A stretch of DNA of 64,000 nt from NCBI GenBank assembly GCA_021904315.1, contig CM038925.1, positions 2,792,501 through 2,856,500 on the forward strand, in the 5' to 3' direction. A program made the position numbers and the translations under genes. Position 1 is the stretch's first letter, and each line of letters opens with the position of its first letter. The notes below the pieces were generated by a model. That model saw only the letters and a program-made list of their open reading frames with translations, was not told the DNA's origin and searched no databases. This stretch comes from Sphagnum magellanicum. Taxonomy: Eukaryota > Streptophyta > Sphagnopsida > Sphagnales > Sphagnaceae. Shown here one piece after another: positions 9,876 to 21,624 of the stretch.

Positions 9876-10904
9876 TCCGGTCTTGGGATAATCTTTGGAT
9901 TAATGCCCCACTTCGTTGGGGTTGAAACATGTTCCCTGAGGCTTCCCACTAACATCTCCCTTGGGTTGGCTCCCTTTGAAGGGGGCCCCTTTCTTTGCAA
10001 AATTTCCCTTGGGCTTGAACCCCGAACCTTGGAACGGTTTAGGCTTTTCCTTCCATGGGCTTCCTTGCCCTCATTTCCATTCTCCCTCATGGCGTGGCTT
10101 CTTGTGAAGGAACTTGTTGTCCTTCTTGAACCCGGATTTTTCACCCCGTCCCACATCCGAAAAGCCTTCCACTTTCATGATGGCTTCGAATAGTAAGGGG
10201 GGCCAATTTTCCTCAAGCTTACGCTTGGCCCAAGTTGGAAGCCCCATCACAAATTTACACACGTGATCCAACTCATGCATGTGTCGGATCTCAAACATGA
10301 ATTCAGAATAAGCCCCCACATATTGTCGCAAGTTGTCATTTGTGGCATTCACAAGGTCGCAGAATTTGCACCTCGAGATGTAGTCGGAGTTCCTTTGAAC
10401 AAATTCGGATTCGACACGTTCCTTAAAGAATTCCCAAGTGTAACCATGGTTCTTCCCCTCCTCTTGTTTCACTTTCCCCCACCATGTGGCGGCATAACCT
10501 TTTAAGTAGGACTAGGCAAGCTCCACGGCCGAATGTCGTCCAACCTTGATGGCATGCAAATAATCCTCCATTTAGGCAAGCCAAGCATCCACAACCTTTT
10601 GGTCATGGGCACCATCGAAATTCTCGGGTTTGGCCGGTTGAAATTCCGCATTCTTGGATGATCCTCCTTTGAGGGTTGCAACCAACTCACTGAAATCGAG
10701 CCTATTCATTTTGAGGAGGACTTCTGATTGTTCCTAAATGAATAAGACCGAGATTCGTTGCTCCTCTTCACTTTCAAGCTCATCTTGGTCCTCCCAGGTT
10801 CTTGGTTCGTCTTCCCCAATTGATTCCGATGGGACTACTTGGTCTTCGATGGGTTCTTCCAACATGGTCTCTTGTGCTTACTTATGGTTTTTCTTGAGTG
10901 CCAT
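9876..10904 (-). pseudogene. gag of the chromovirus
   Basis: The reading frame starts at the ATG 10904, 36 bp from the PBS. It includes a typical retrotransposon gag domain (LKGYAATWWGKVK, TWEFFKERVESEF, FVMGLP) and a basic nucleocapsid region. Stops occur at 10880-10878, 10736-10734, 10574-10572, 10514-10512, 10073-10071 and 9902-9900. The first four are TAA or TAG at positions best explained as Gln codons with C-to-T change. In the CCHC zinc knuckle (9929-9888) the second Cys is Pro and the last Cys is Tyr (TAT), so two of four zinc ligands are lost. Gag would form the particle and bind RNA; this copy cannot. Confidence 0.9.
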
Positions 10905-10940
10905 CCGAAACTCCCAAGAAGTGAATCGAGCTCTACCGGA

Positions 10941-10952
10941 GCTCTGATACCA
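10941..10952 (-). other. primer binding site for initiator tRNA-Met
   Basis: The minus strand reads TGGTATCAGAGC, matching the complement of the 3' end of plant initiator tRNA-Met, two bases from the 5' LTR. This is the usual primer for plant chromoviruses. Confidence 0.95.
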
Positions 10953-10954
10953 AG

Positions 10955-11775
10955 TGACGTGCTCCCAAGTTCCTAGTTAGACCCAAAATGGGTTTAAGTT
11001 ACTCAAATAACAGAATTGTGAGGAACTCAAGGCACGCTCCCAACTCTCACCACTAGAAGGGGTAAGGGGGCGTGTTAAAGCTCCGGGACGGGACTAGGAA
11101 GAGTGACAAGCTTTAGTTACTTACTCGAACTTGCATCAAACCAATCAACAAGTTGGTTAGATCACTTTCTGAAACACCTTTAGTGCTAGGATCAACCATG
11201 GGCAACTCTGAACTCACAAGACTCACCAAGGCCCAAACTCGGGGGAAGCCACCACCTTCATGCATATAGTATTCTCTACATCTCTATATGGCACCTACAT
11301 CCGAATGGTTTATTGTCTCAGGACTCCCAAGGAGGAGTCCTGAAATTGTCCCGGTTTGGACTCTTGAGACTTTGCAAGATCATAATTTTTTGCCCATACA
11401 TCTTATTGGGATGAGGTTTAAAACAAACTTGTAGCTCTCCTCGAAAGCTTACCAACGATGTATCGCACTCCCTCTGCACGCATCGAGGTCGGGCCAATTC
11501 CTGACTTTCAGTGGTCGAGAGTCAAATTGTCAAATTGACTTTCGACCCTTCTTTTTGCCATAACATGTGCTGAAGATGTCCAAATGGCCCATGTGAGCCC
11601 ATTTTCGACATCTACTCTTTGATAGATTTCCAATGATATAAAAAACGCCTAAATGCGAGGTGTTTTGACCCTTGCAATCAAACTCCAAAATTTTGGGACT
11701 CTCGAAGGACTCCTAAATCCCAATTTTGGGAGTGTGAGTTTCATCTTCACACTCTTTCAAAGTAGGGTTGCGACA
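10955..11775 (-). repeat. 5' LTR of the chromovirus
   Basis: This 821-bp copy is collinear with 4821-5641. It is next to the PBS, so it is the 5' LTR and would carry the element's promoter. Many differences from the other LTR are transitions. Confidence 0.95.
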
Positions 11776-11780
11776 TTGTG
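11776..11780. repeat. target-site duplication, right copy (TTGTG)
   Basis: Partner of TTGCA at 4816-4820; see that entry for the CpG-decay interpretation. Confidence 0.7.
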
Positions 11781-12290
11781 TACCTCCCCAACATGGTGGA
11801 TCTTGGGATACTAATCACAAATGTTTGCTTAAAATTGAACTTCTTTCATAAATATGGAACAAACTATGATTTTGTTTGTCCTTTCCACCAATCCATTAAT
11901 GGTAAGTTTCTAAACATGACGTGCATAATAAAACTTCCAAGACTTCACTCAAGAATTGAAGCCCATTATTTGAAACAATATTTAATGGTGCTTCAAGTAT
12001 TGTGATAACACATCCATGTAAAAATTATTCCATTTTTTGTTTTACAATATATTTCAAGGCCTCAATTTTTATCAAATGTGTTAAATAATTATTGGTAATA
12101 ATAACTTGAATTGATGCCCATTTCTAACCATGGGTAATGGCCTCATCAAATTGAATCTTCATTTTTCAAAGGTCCAAAAAGTGGTATGGGATGGGTGCAA
12201 CAAAATATTAAAAGCCACACTTCCCACTTAAGAGGACTATTATGGAGTTGAACTAATGTTAATAACTTTTTCCTTGATTTTTTCTAAGCA
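11781..12290 (-). pseudogene. older gypsy integrase core, interrupted by the chromovirus
   Basis: On the minus strand I read NYLTHLIKIEALKYI (about 12090-12046), IVSNNGLQFLSEVL (from 11979) and INGLVERTNKII (11900-11865). These match the non-chromoviral gypsy core (Y-L-T-K-W-V-E-A, I-(V/S)-D-N-G-x-Q-F, N-G-x-V-E-R-T-N-K). The catalytic Glu of VERT remains; the Asp of SDNG is Asn (G-to-A). The sequence continues on the far side of the chromovirus at 4820. Its motifs differ from the chromovirus integrase, so it is a separate, older element of Athila/TAT type by motif. Confidence 0.75.
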
Positions 12291-12930
12291 ATGATTAATA
12301 CGAACATATTCTTAAACTTTGTTACAATTATATTTTAAACCACATGTTTAAAAGATATAGGTTTAAGTAAATTCATCAAAATTCAAACATATGTCACAAC
12401 CTATGAAATAGATGGCAAGTAGATGAAATATTGGATTTTATATTTTCAAATCAATGGTGTGGTAAAATTTACATGTGGACTTTCAACTTTTCATATTATA
12501 ATAAAAATATATTCAACTTCTAATGTAAAAGCAAGAAGGAACACAATATTCACCAATTAGTTTTAAACCATTTGGTACTTACTTTTATTATATTAAAATT
12601 CTTCAAATTATGTAATCAACAACATAATTTTGTATTCAACATGTCATTTTTTCATAATGGGACTTTTTTAAAAATTGAATTTACTTTCTTGTGTCATGTT
12701 CAAAATTATAATCTTTTAAAATTAGATTTTGAACGAATGTACTTTATTTTTCCATGTTTGGATCCTTCTTTGTTTATGCCATGACATCCACCATAAGGGC
12801 TTAAGACTCCTCTTTAATCCCATCAAAGCTTTATCTTTTTGTTCAAATTACTTTGATCAAACACACTTGAACCTTTCCTTTATCTTCCATTATCAATTAG
12901 TGTAAAGATGAACTCATGCTCTCCTTGAGC
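12291..12930. other. decayed interior of the older gypsy element or AT-rich filler
   Basis: This lies between the older integrase and a gag zinc-knuckle trace in the same orientation. I could not find RT blocks, so protease-RT is either deleted or beyond recognition by eye. The open frame at 12572-12784 shows no family motif. Confidence 0.35.
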
Positions 12931-12990
12931 ACATTTGGGCATTCCATTGAATAATGCCCCATTTTTCATAGTGCATCATTGATAGGTCTT
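12930..12990 (-). pseudogene. gag zinc-knuckle relic
   Basis: The minus strand reads HYEKWGHYSMECP, the second half of a CCHC knuckle (G-H-Y-x-x-E-C-P). The first Cys pair is lost. It lies upstream, on the same strand, of the older integrase fragment, so it may belong to that element after internal deletion. Confidence 0.5.
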
Positions 12991-14025
12991 TCCTTAACAT
13001 TTTTTATTTTGTTTGTTTTGGATTGCAATAAATGAAGGTTTAATTGACCCATCTAATTTATTATATGTTCCATAGTTGATTCCATGTGAGTTTTATGTGT
13101 TTTCATGATTGGTTTTTTCACTTGTGAAGTTTGTTGGAAATTTACTCATCAGAGTCGTAATGTGTGGGTGCTACTCATAGGGTCATTTCCATGTTTTTTC
13201 TTTTTTTGGTTAAATTGTCATCACATCTTTGAAGGTCCCCTTTAGTTCATACTTCACTTGTTACCTTAATTTTAGCAATAACTTGATGGTGAAATGTTCC
13301 ATCACTAGTGCTTTGTACAAGGAAAAGTTGGACCCGACCCCTCATGTCCTTGTGCTTTAAGACATTTATGATTTGATTTTTCAATAAATTCAATTTCCTG
13401 TCTTTAAACTCTCTCATGGTTTTGGAAGCATCATGTTAAACAATTGATTTAATTCAAGATATATATCCTTTGTAAAATATATCTTTCTAATGGGGTTGTA
13501 TCATATGTGTCCATTATGTTCTTATGGTTTTGTTTGTTGAAATTATATCATTGTAAGACCATGGTTTCAAGGAACTTAGGAAAAACATTAAACCATTCCC
13601 CAATAATGATTTTTTTTAATTTTGAAAAAAAAACAAATTAGAAAAGGAACAAATTTTTACAAATTTTTTGTTTTTAAAATTTAAAAATTCACCCAAAAAT
13701 TTGCCATAGATGCCTATAAGATGAAAAGGTGCTTAAAATTTTCCATTTTCATACTATAAATATAGTCAAATATACTTAAATGGATGATCACCACTTAAGC
13801 AGCATTAGAAAATTGAAAAATTAAATTGTTCCCTAGGCATTTTAAATCATACAACATTATATAAGCTATTTTATATTCTCTATAAATAATTATTTCAAAG
13901 TCATCTATGTTTTCCTACTCCTTCAACCACTCAGACATCCATCCTTATCTCCGGTTCGAAACAAAAATAAATAGAAACATGGTTCCGATAAAAATGAAAT
14001 GTTTTGAAAAAAATTATATCTTGTA
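12991..14025. other. probable remaining gag/5' region of the older gypsy, then AT-rich DNA
   Basis: No firm motif is visible. 13140-13560 is slightly richer in G+C than its surroundings and lies where gag of the older minus-strand element would be expected. The rest is AT-rich. Confidence 0.3.
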
Positions 14026-14029
14026 TTTA

Positions 14030-14510
14030 TAGTTGCCCCAATATGTCTTTCTTTTTTTTACAATCAAATTTGAAGAAATATGAATTTTTGAAAGTGCACA
14101 TATTTTGCTAGATTTTGTGTTTTGTTTTGAAATTTTGTTATAATTTCAAATCATACCAAAACATGTTAACACTTTTAGGTTTAATTTTTTATGTTATAAG
14201 CTACAAGTTTTCTTTAAACAACATATACATTTCATCACATTTACATGTCAAAAAATACTCATGAACTTTTTTGAAGCCTTAATTTTTTATAAACAAAAAA
14301 TTGAAAAAAAATGAAAATTTGAATGTTTTTCAAATGTGTCTAATAGTACCCTATTACTATAAAAATATTTAAAATCAAATAAATTGTATTATGAAAATTA
14401 AAAGGACCTTTATGAAAGTAATGTCATTGAATGAAGTTATTAAACATCCTTTATTCAAACCAAACTTTGATATTGGAATTTTGTTTGATTCATTTTAGAT
14501 TTTTCAATAG
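14030..14510 (+). repeat. dispersed repeat family R1, copy 1
   Basis: It starts AGTTGCCCCAATAT and runs through TTTTGCTAGATTTT, AAACATGTTAA and a TTTACATGT block. It is collinear with 20358-20880 and more weakly with 57290-57790. No coding or terminal structure is visible; it may be part of a larger old transposon. Confidence 0.6.
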
Positions 14511-15203
14511 CCATACTATTCAATAAACACAACTTTCCATGATTCACATGCTATTAAAGTGGCACCACATAGACAAACGTAACAAAAATTGCAGAAAAGT
14601 TGATGTTTGGACATCAATTTTGGCTAGTTTTAACTCATTTGCACCCATTTGCATTCACAAATAGATGCACAAATAACTTGGCTCAAGACTTTCATTGTAA
14701 AATTTTGAAGCTTTAATGTTTTTGCACCAAATGATTCCCACCACTAATAACTAAAAACTTCACTAGCTATAGCATTACTAATAGAATCAGTAAACAATCC
14801 TTCGTTATTCTATAAGCAAATAATTGTTTATCAAATTTAACATGATTTTGCACATTATAATAAAATTTATCTCTTATAACTTTGAACCCTTTCATTACTT
14901 CTCAATCCCTCTCTTGTCCATTGCCTTTTCATTTAGGATCAAACATATAACTAACAATATAATGGGATATGACCAAAAGGTCACCTATCACGTAGGATTT
15001 GAATAATATCTACCTTGTTTAATGCAAAAAGGAAGACATACAATTGATAGTATCAATCAATTGACCCATCTTGTAAATGCATGGGTTGGAATTGCAAAAT
15101 CCACTAGGCATACCAGACAATAAATGGACTTAGTTTCAACCACCACTAATTGAACATTATGTCAAAATGACTTGGAAAATATGGTCACAATATGGTTTCA
15201 ACT

Positions 15204-15541
15204 AAAACTACCAATGTTTTCCATGCACAAGTCAATGGCATGTGTAACACAACCTAAATAAGTAATGTGAGGAATTTTTCTTCAACAATCTCTGTAACTC
15301 TTTTGCAAATAGGAACATTGTTTATAATAACTTCAACTTTGTGTGAGCCTATTAATTCAATTGCATCTATCAAATGTCTTGTTATGAATTATGATGTTTT
15401 CTCCTATCCACTAGTATTTATTGTTTTTTCAAACATTATTCCTTTTGGTGGAACACATAGAATGTTCAAGAAAGGTCTCTTGTTTATACTTGTCCAACCA
15501 TCACAACAAATTGTGTACCCTATTTTTCCTAGGATTTCACA
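15204..15541 (-). pseudogene. hAT transposase fragment (DUF659 domain)
   Basis: The minus strand reads GYTICCDGWTSINKRPFLNI with the Asp at 15502-15500, then VPPKGIMFEKTI. After a stop and spacer it reads VEVIINNVPICKRVTEIVEE, and in the next frame HITYLGCVTHAIDLCMENIG. This matches the order in plant hAT-like DUF659 proteins: SDGW, N-x-x-x-x-x-S-x-x-G, V-x-D-N-a-x-x-C-k, then the C-x-x-H-x-i-x-L block. The Asp in V-x-D-N is Asn here. At least two stops and one frameshift show it is dead. Confidence 0.75.
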
Positions 15542-16189
15542 ATTGGTTCTAAGTTTCACTCTAAATCACTTTTGATTTCAAGCAATAGCCCTTCATTTGA
15601 ATGATCAAAATTAGAGACAAAATGAAAATGTCCAAGGTTTGAAATCCATATTGCTCTTGAAATATCGCATGACCATGCCACATTCACTAGAAGGAAAACC
15701 TAGCTTTTCCAACAGCATTTCCAACTCCTTTTCAACTATAATTCATAATTGAAAATAACAAACTTAATTGGGATTTTATTTGCAATTGAAATCTATTATT
15801 TGCAACTGAAAACCATGGCAATCAACAAATACAAGTTGAAAGTGACATTCTAATTGAAAATGTCATCCATATGTTAGCATTGCATCAACTATTATAGTTG
15901 AAAATCATTTTCAACTTGAACAATAAGATGTATGAACTTCATCCAGTGACATTTCACAATGTAATCAATTTTGTATTTCAATATTCAATATTAGAATACA
16001 ATTGAATTTATATGAATCATCCAATTTAAAGAAGGAGGATATCTTGACACATGGATGTAGGAGATGGTGACACATGGTAGAGATTGACTATTTTGAAATT
16101 AAATATTTTTATAACTAACATTATTTTAGATTATCAATCTTGCATCCAGTAAGATTTTGTCATGTGGAGATACATTTTATATCTAATTG

Positions 16190-16340
16190 GGCCTAAGTAC
16201 CTACCTCCCTATTTAATTAAGTTTAAGTACCTATGTAGATAGGTAGGTAACATATTTACCAAGCCATTTAAATTTGGTTAGGTAGCTAGCTAGCTAAATA
16301 GGCCTAAATAATTAAACTACCTACTTATCAAACTCCATTT
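16190..16340. repeat. TAGG/CCTA-rich tract
   Basis: Dense TACCTA/TAGGTA words occur (for example TAGATAGGTAGGTAAC and TAGCTAGCTAGCTAAATAGG). The following 165 bp match those after the tract at 25090-25370. Confidence 0.75.
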
Positions 16341-16374
16341 ACTAGAAAAGCTAGTATAGGATAATCTTTTTATT

Positions 16375-16545
16375 TTTTGGTTTAATTTTAAAGGTCAAAC
16401 CATTTTAATTGACTCATCCCAAGTACCACTTTTTAAAAAATGCTTAGTGCATCTACTTATATAGTTTGCAAACTTGAAACATATGACAAAAAATATGGGA
16501 CAAACATTTTAGTTGTAATCTAGTTGCAACTACTTGGATAAACAT
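16375..16545 (+). repeat. dispersed repeat family R2, copy 1
   Basis: It is collinear with 25375-25565: TTTAATTTTAAAGGTCAAACC, ACTCATCCCAAGT, TTAGTGCATCTACTTATATAG, then GTAATCTAGTTGCAACTA. Both copies directly follow a TAGG-rich tract, so tract and repeat are probably one unit. Confidence 0.6.
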
Positions 16546-17089
16546 GTTGATAACTTAAGGACAAAGACTTATAAATCTTTGTACATTGGTATGTTGCCTT
16601 TGGAGCTAAAAAATATTTTATAGCCCTTCACCTACTACATCCACAACAACAAAAATATCTTAAATCAATGAAGGAATGAATAAGATATGCCCACATGTGG
16701 TTTGGTACATATGAACAATTTGAATTTTAGAGTTTAAATTTTTTGGATGTTGCTTTATTGTCTTCACATTTGAAAAAGGTTTTGTAAAGCTTCAAATGGC
16801 ATTTTCATAGCTTTTTAAATTGTTCAAAACAAGCAAAAAATGAAGAAAATATGAGATTTGAAAATAAGGGGTCTAAATGTTTTTTTTCCTCCTTAAACAA
16901 GCTCATCTTGTTCTTCCTTCTTTGTTGTTGTTTCTTTGTTTTTGGAATCCAAGAAATATTGTAGATTTGGCTCACCCATGGTCATGAAAATCTTTCCAAT
17001 AGGACAAGAACCTTCAAAGATATGATAGGTGTTTAGTGATAAACTTGTCTACCCTACTTATTAGAACTTTATGCTACAATAACTTAATC

Positions 17090-17560
17090 TACCTATTAGT
17101 TATACTAAATATTAAACATAAAAAATATCTTTTAATTTTTTTAATCATTATTAATAAATAAATAATAATATTGGTACTAACATAAATTAATAATAACAAA
17201 AAAAAAATTCATTATATTATTCTTGATGGATATTAATATTTCAAATAATATTATTGATAATTAAATTATACTAATATTAATTTTTATTATTTTATTAATA
17301 ACAATTAAATATTATTAAATATTTAATTTCAATTTAACTTGTTATTAATAGTTAATTATAGAATTGATGGTAGTAATAATATAAAATAATATATATAATC
17401 AATTATAATATTAATATACATAAATATCAATATAAATAATATTTATACTTTAATGTTAGTTATATGAAATAATTTTAATTATAAACATATAATTTTATTA
17501 GTGAATAGTGGTTGATAATATTATTAATATTGGTAATAACTTATGATTAATACATAGTAG
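17090..17560. other. extremely AT-rich stretch
   Basis: Nearly all A and T with AATAAT/ATTATT words and very few C or G. A (CA)n run follows at 17609-17625. No feature is visible; possible scaffold-attachment-like DNA, which is speculation. Confidence 0.6.
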
Positions 17561-18488
17561 TAATATACACCTATGTTGTACTAATTTAGGTGAGATATAA
17601 TAACATGCACGTGCACACACACACATAATGTATTAACTTAAATTAGGTATATTATCTAACTTAGGTTATTATAATCTTTTGAAGGCTTTGAAATATTGTA
17701 ATATTTTTTTTCCCCAAAATCCTTTGGTAAGGTTGTTGTGATGTTCTTAAACTCCCCAACTTTGAATGAGTTGTAAACTATTAAAAAAAGCAAATCACCC
17801 CATTGTGAAATTGAAAATTAACTATAATAAAAATAGGGAAATGCCCAAACTAACAAATGTACCTTGCATTTCATCCATCCACCAATGTAAATTGTCACTC
17901 GACCAAAAATTAAATTACCAAAATAGTCGAAGGCATCACTTGTGATGATGCAACATCACCCAAGGATAAAATGAAGTTTGATAACATCATAGTTTTAATT
18001 GACCTTTCAACTAAATGTCAACTAAAAAAGTTATCAATGTAAATCATTTACACAAAGTGGTCCCCAAATTGAAGACCATCTTTCAACTACTGGCCAATTT
18101 TTTTGACATTTCAACTTCTTTGATTTTTTTATTTAAAAACTGTAGTTGGAATGTAGTTGGAAATGACATCTAATCAAAAGCTTTCTGGTTTAAAAAAAAG
18201 GATTTTTTTCTAGTGATTGAATGGTACACCATGACCAAAAAAAATTGAACTACTTTATCCACCTCATGCTTGTGCAATTTTGTTGAATTCCACGTAGTTA
18301 ACATTATTGGTTGAAATGTGTCCATTGACAATGAAGTTGATTCCAACATGTTGATTTTCCTTCCTTCCATTTTTTTGGTTGCAATTCCTTCTTCAATTGG
18401 AGCTAAAACATTGTTTGGTACACTTGTGTAGACCTCTTAATAATTCCCTCCTCCAAAATAATTATCTTTGACTCTCACTTGATAGAAG

Positions 18489-18554
18489 ATTTTTGAATTG
18501 TTTAGTGCAATAATTACAATTCAAGATCCACATTGCCCCATGTTTGATAGGCAT
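18489..18554 (-). pseudogene. probable BED zinc-finger fragment of a hAT element
   Basis: The minus strand reads KHGAMWILNCNYCTKQFKN. W followed by C-x2-C and then F is the start of the BED finger found at the N-terminus of plant hAT transposases. It is 3 kb upstream, on the same strand, of the DUF659 fragment at 15204-15541, so both may come from one expanded element. The distal His pair is not visible. Confidence 0.4.
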
Positions 18555-18599
18555 TTCTACATAACTCACTAATGACCACTTTGGAGCAACACTTGGAGA

Positions 18600-20355
18600 C
18601 CAGTTTGTTGCTTTCTTGTATGGATTCTAAGAGAAAGAAAGAAAATAAATTTTATTTGTGAAAATTACAATAAATTGGGAAGAAATAAAGCAACTCACTA
18701 AAGACACGAACTCTTTCTACATCAAGAATTGAAAAGATTGTTTCAAGGATCACAAAACATGGGACTTTGCAAAAATTGCAAGGTGTGGGATTATTTACAA
18801 CTTATGAGAATTATAATGGCACTAGAAAACTTTTGCAACATGGATTGCTTTGAGTTTCACAAGGCATGGGATGCACAAGCTCTAAAGAAACATGGAATTC
18901 AAGCATGTTGAGAACACCAATGCCATCTATGGAACTCTACAAGACCTTTTGGAAACATCATGAACCTTCTTGAACATTCTAGAAGATTTTGGACCACATA
19001 CATTGAATACGATGTTATTCCAAAACCTTTTGGATGTTTTCTATAACCTTAGCTTGGGCCATAAATATTTAAAACTGATGTAAATCTTTATGCTTGACAT
19101 TATATGAATTAAAAACCAATTATAATTATGAAATTTTTTTAAAATTAACAACTAATTATGTAATTTCACATTTGAAATTGGTTACAATACGAAATTATTA
19201 TATTTAAAATTACATTTGAATATATGGCCCAAGTTTTTAAAAATTAAACCACATTTGAAGTTTTGAAATATATATTAAAACTACCCTAATGCTTATTTCA
19301 AATTGAAGTTGTTAACAATTAGGATAAAATATGAAATTAAATAAATCTAGAACTAAAATAAACCTAGAATGACATAATTACAAGTGAAAAAGTTAAATTC
19401 ATTACGAAGTTATAAAATATTGTCATGACAATAGTTGAATCAAACTCATTGCATTTGGACATGACATATATGACTATGGACATGTGGTAGTAAGCTTGTT
19501 ATTGTGACTTTAAAACTAAGTAAAATTTCAATAGTAATAATAAATAAATAAATGTACAAATATATGAATAAATAAAACTAAAAATAAGGCAATTATAATT
19601 CAAAATTGTTACTAGTCATCCATATGGATGTAGTTCGAAATGTCATGTCTATAGTTGTAAATGTTACATCCAATGTGATGATTCCTATTCAACTAAATGT
19701 AGTTATATAATCATTTATGATTAAAAAATTAGTCATATATGTAATCATATGTACTCATGGTTTTTCCATAGGCCTTCATGGATTCAAAAACTACCAATGG
19801 CTAACACTTGCATCTGAAAACAAAATAATTACTATTTTCATGATATGATTTTCTGCAAAAGGGTTAGCTATTTTTACTCCTACATCAATTCTACACATTT
19901 TTTTATGTAAGACACAACATTGCATGTATCTATGGTCCCACCACTATACATGACATGTAGTTTATGGATTTGTGCATTATATGGTGGTTCATTGTTTTAA
20001 ACGTTTGACATTCCATATAAATAGACCCTATAAGTCCATAAGACATTTTGAAATGGACATGATTGCTACATTGTAACATTTTATTAGTGCAATATTTCAT
20101 AACTAGAATTACATGCCTTCTTGTGAACCTTCGCAACCTACCTCAAAACTAACATAAGAATATGATCATGTCATCTTACATGTTGTATGCAATATGGAAT
20201 TTTTTTATATTAATAAAAATAATTAAAGGTGAAAATATGATAAAAGGAGAAAACAATATTTCTTTATAAAAGGACTATGAATATTTTATTGGTCCTATTA
20301 AAATTTTCATATTAAGGATTTTTTAAATGAAATAGTTTACAAGTTGTTATTAAAA
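18600..20355. other. AT-rich intergenic DNA
   Basis: I see no gene or structured element. Small open frames at 18729-18911 and 19930-20136 show no family motif. Confidence 0.5.
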
Positions 20356-20357
20356 AT

Positions 20358-20880
20358 ACATATAGTTGCCCCAATATATCATTTTTTTGTGTTATTCATT
20401 TTTTGATAAATATGATTTCTCAAAATGAGTAGATTTTGCTAGATTTTAGGTTTCATTTTGAGAAATTATTATAATTTTGAATCATATTGAAACATGTTAA
20501 CTACTTTAGGTTCTTAGTCTCTAGTATCATAAACTACAACTTTGTTTTATATGTCATGTACATTACAACCCATTTACATGTGGTAAAGGACTTTTGAAAT
20601 TTTGAGATTTTGAAACATATTTTGAATTTCTAAAAATCTCAAATTTCATAAATTTTAAATTGTGACTATTTTTTATTGTGAGTAGTAGGTTATTATCATT
20701 TAAATTTTTTTACCATCAAAATTTATTTATTGAATGATTCCTTTACTTTAGTCTTTTGCCAAATTGATTGATTTTAATGCAACTATTGTTCAAGTTCAAA
20801 GGTCCTTTACTAGAACCAAACCCAAAATTAAGTCAATGAATTTTTAATTTGAATTCCTCAACATTCATATTAGTCATTTA
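20358..20880 (+). repeat. dispersed repeat family R1, copy 2
   Basis: Collinear with copy 1 (AGTTGCCCCAATATATC, GTAGATTTTGCTAGATTTTA, AAACATGTTAACTACTTTAGG, CATTTACATGTGG). It is followed at once by the longest TAGG-rich tract. Confidence 0.6.
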
Positions 20881-20894
20881 GCACAACTTGAATT

Positions 20895-21560
20895 AGGTTA
20901 GTGCCTACTTTAAATACCTACCTAGTAGGTATTTAATTAGTAGCCATTAGCTAAATAATAGGTACCTACTCATAGGTACCTATTAGTAAGGTCCCTAGTA
21001 TGTATCTACATTAAATATGTACTAGTTAAGTAGTATGTACCTACTCCACTACATACCTAGCTACTAGTAAATACCCAGGTGAATATGTACCTTGGTATGT
21101 ATTTACCTACCTTGACTACTAGGTAGTAGGTATGTACCTACCTTAGCTAGGTACATAGGTATTAATTACTTACCCACCTTACCTTGTAAGTACATATTAT
21201 ATTTTAACTAGGTGGTTAAACCTACCAAGGTACCTATTAAGTACTTACTAATACTAGTACTAGGAACCTACTAGTACCTATCTTAGATATATATATTAGT
21301 TTGGTAGATAAATTTGTTATTATGTACCTACCCCACTACGTACTTAGCTAGTAATAGGTACCTATTAATAGCTACTTAGGTAAATATGTACCGTGGCTAC
21401 TAGGTGGTAGGTACATACCTACTTAAGATATGTATTAAATACTTACCCACCTTGATACATACTACCTACTACATAGGTACCTACTTTAGCTAGGTGGTTA
21501 AACCTACCAAAATACCTATTAGATTATTAAGTAGGTTATATGTTATTAGGTAACTAGGCT
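20895..21560. repeat. long TAGG/CCTA-rich tract
   Basis: About 665 bp consist largely of TAGGTA, TACCTA and CTAGTA words in both orientations, with many short self-complementary units. It ends about 70 bp before the SINE-like head at 21630. Confidence 0.85.
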
Positions 21561-21624
21561 ACTTAAGTAAGTTTTAAATAATTGTTTATCATAATATGGT
21601 GACAACTTTTATCATATAAAAAAA

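Larger units (their letters stand above)
4821..11775 (-). mobile_element. Ty3/gypsy chromovirus retrotransposon, full length, inactive
   Basis: The 6955-bp element has two 821-bp LTRs (TG...CA), a tRNA-iMet PBS, a PPT, and gag, protease, RT, RNase H, integrase and chromodomain in chromovirus order on the minus strand. LTRs differ at roughly 10% of sites over the first 225 bp by my count, mostly transitions, so the insertion is old. Every reading frame carries stops or frameshifts, and the zinc knuckle, protease and integrase active sites are altered, so it cannot act alone. It sits inside an older gypsy integrase. The chromodomain places it among the chromoviruses; I cannot assign a clade. 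Confidence 0.95.

Noticed and set aside
20895-21560. Telomere-type repeat array
   Set aside because: The words are TAGGTA/TACCTA, irregular and in both orientations, not the plant TTTAGGG repeat.
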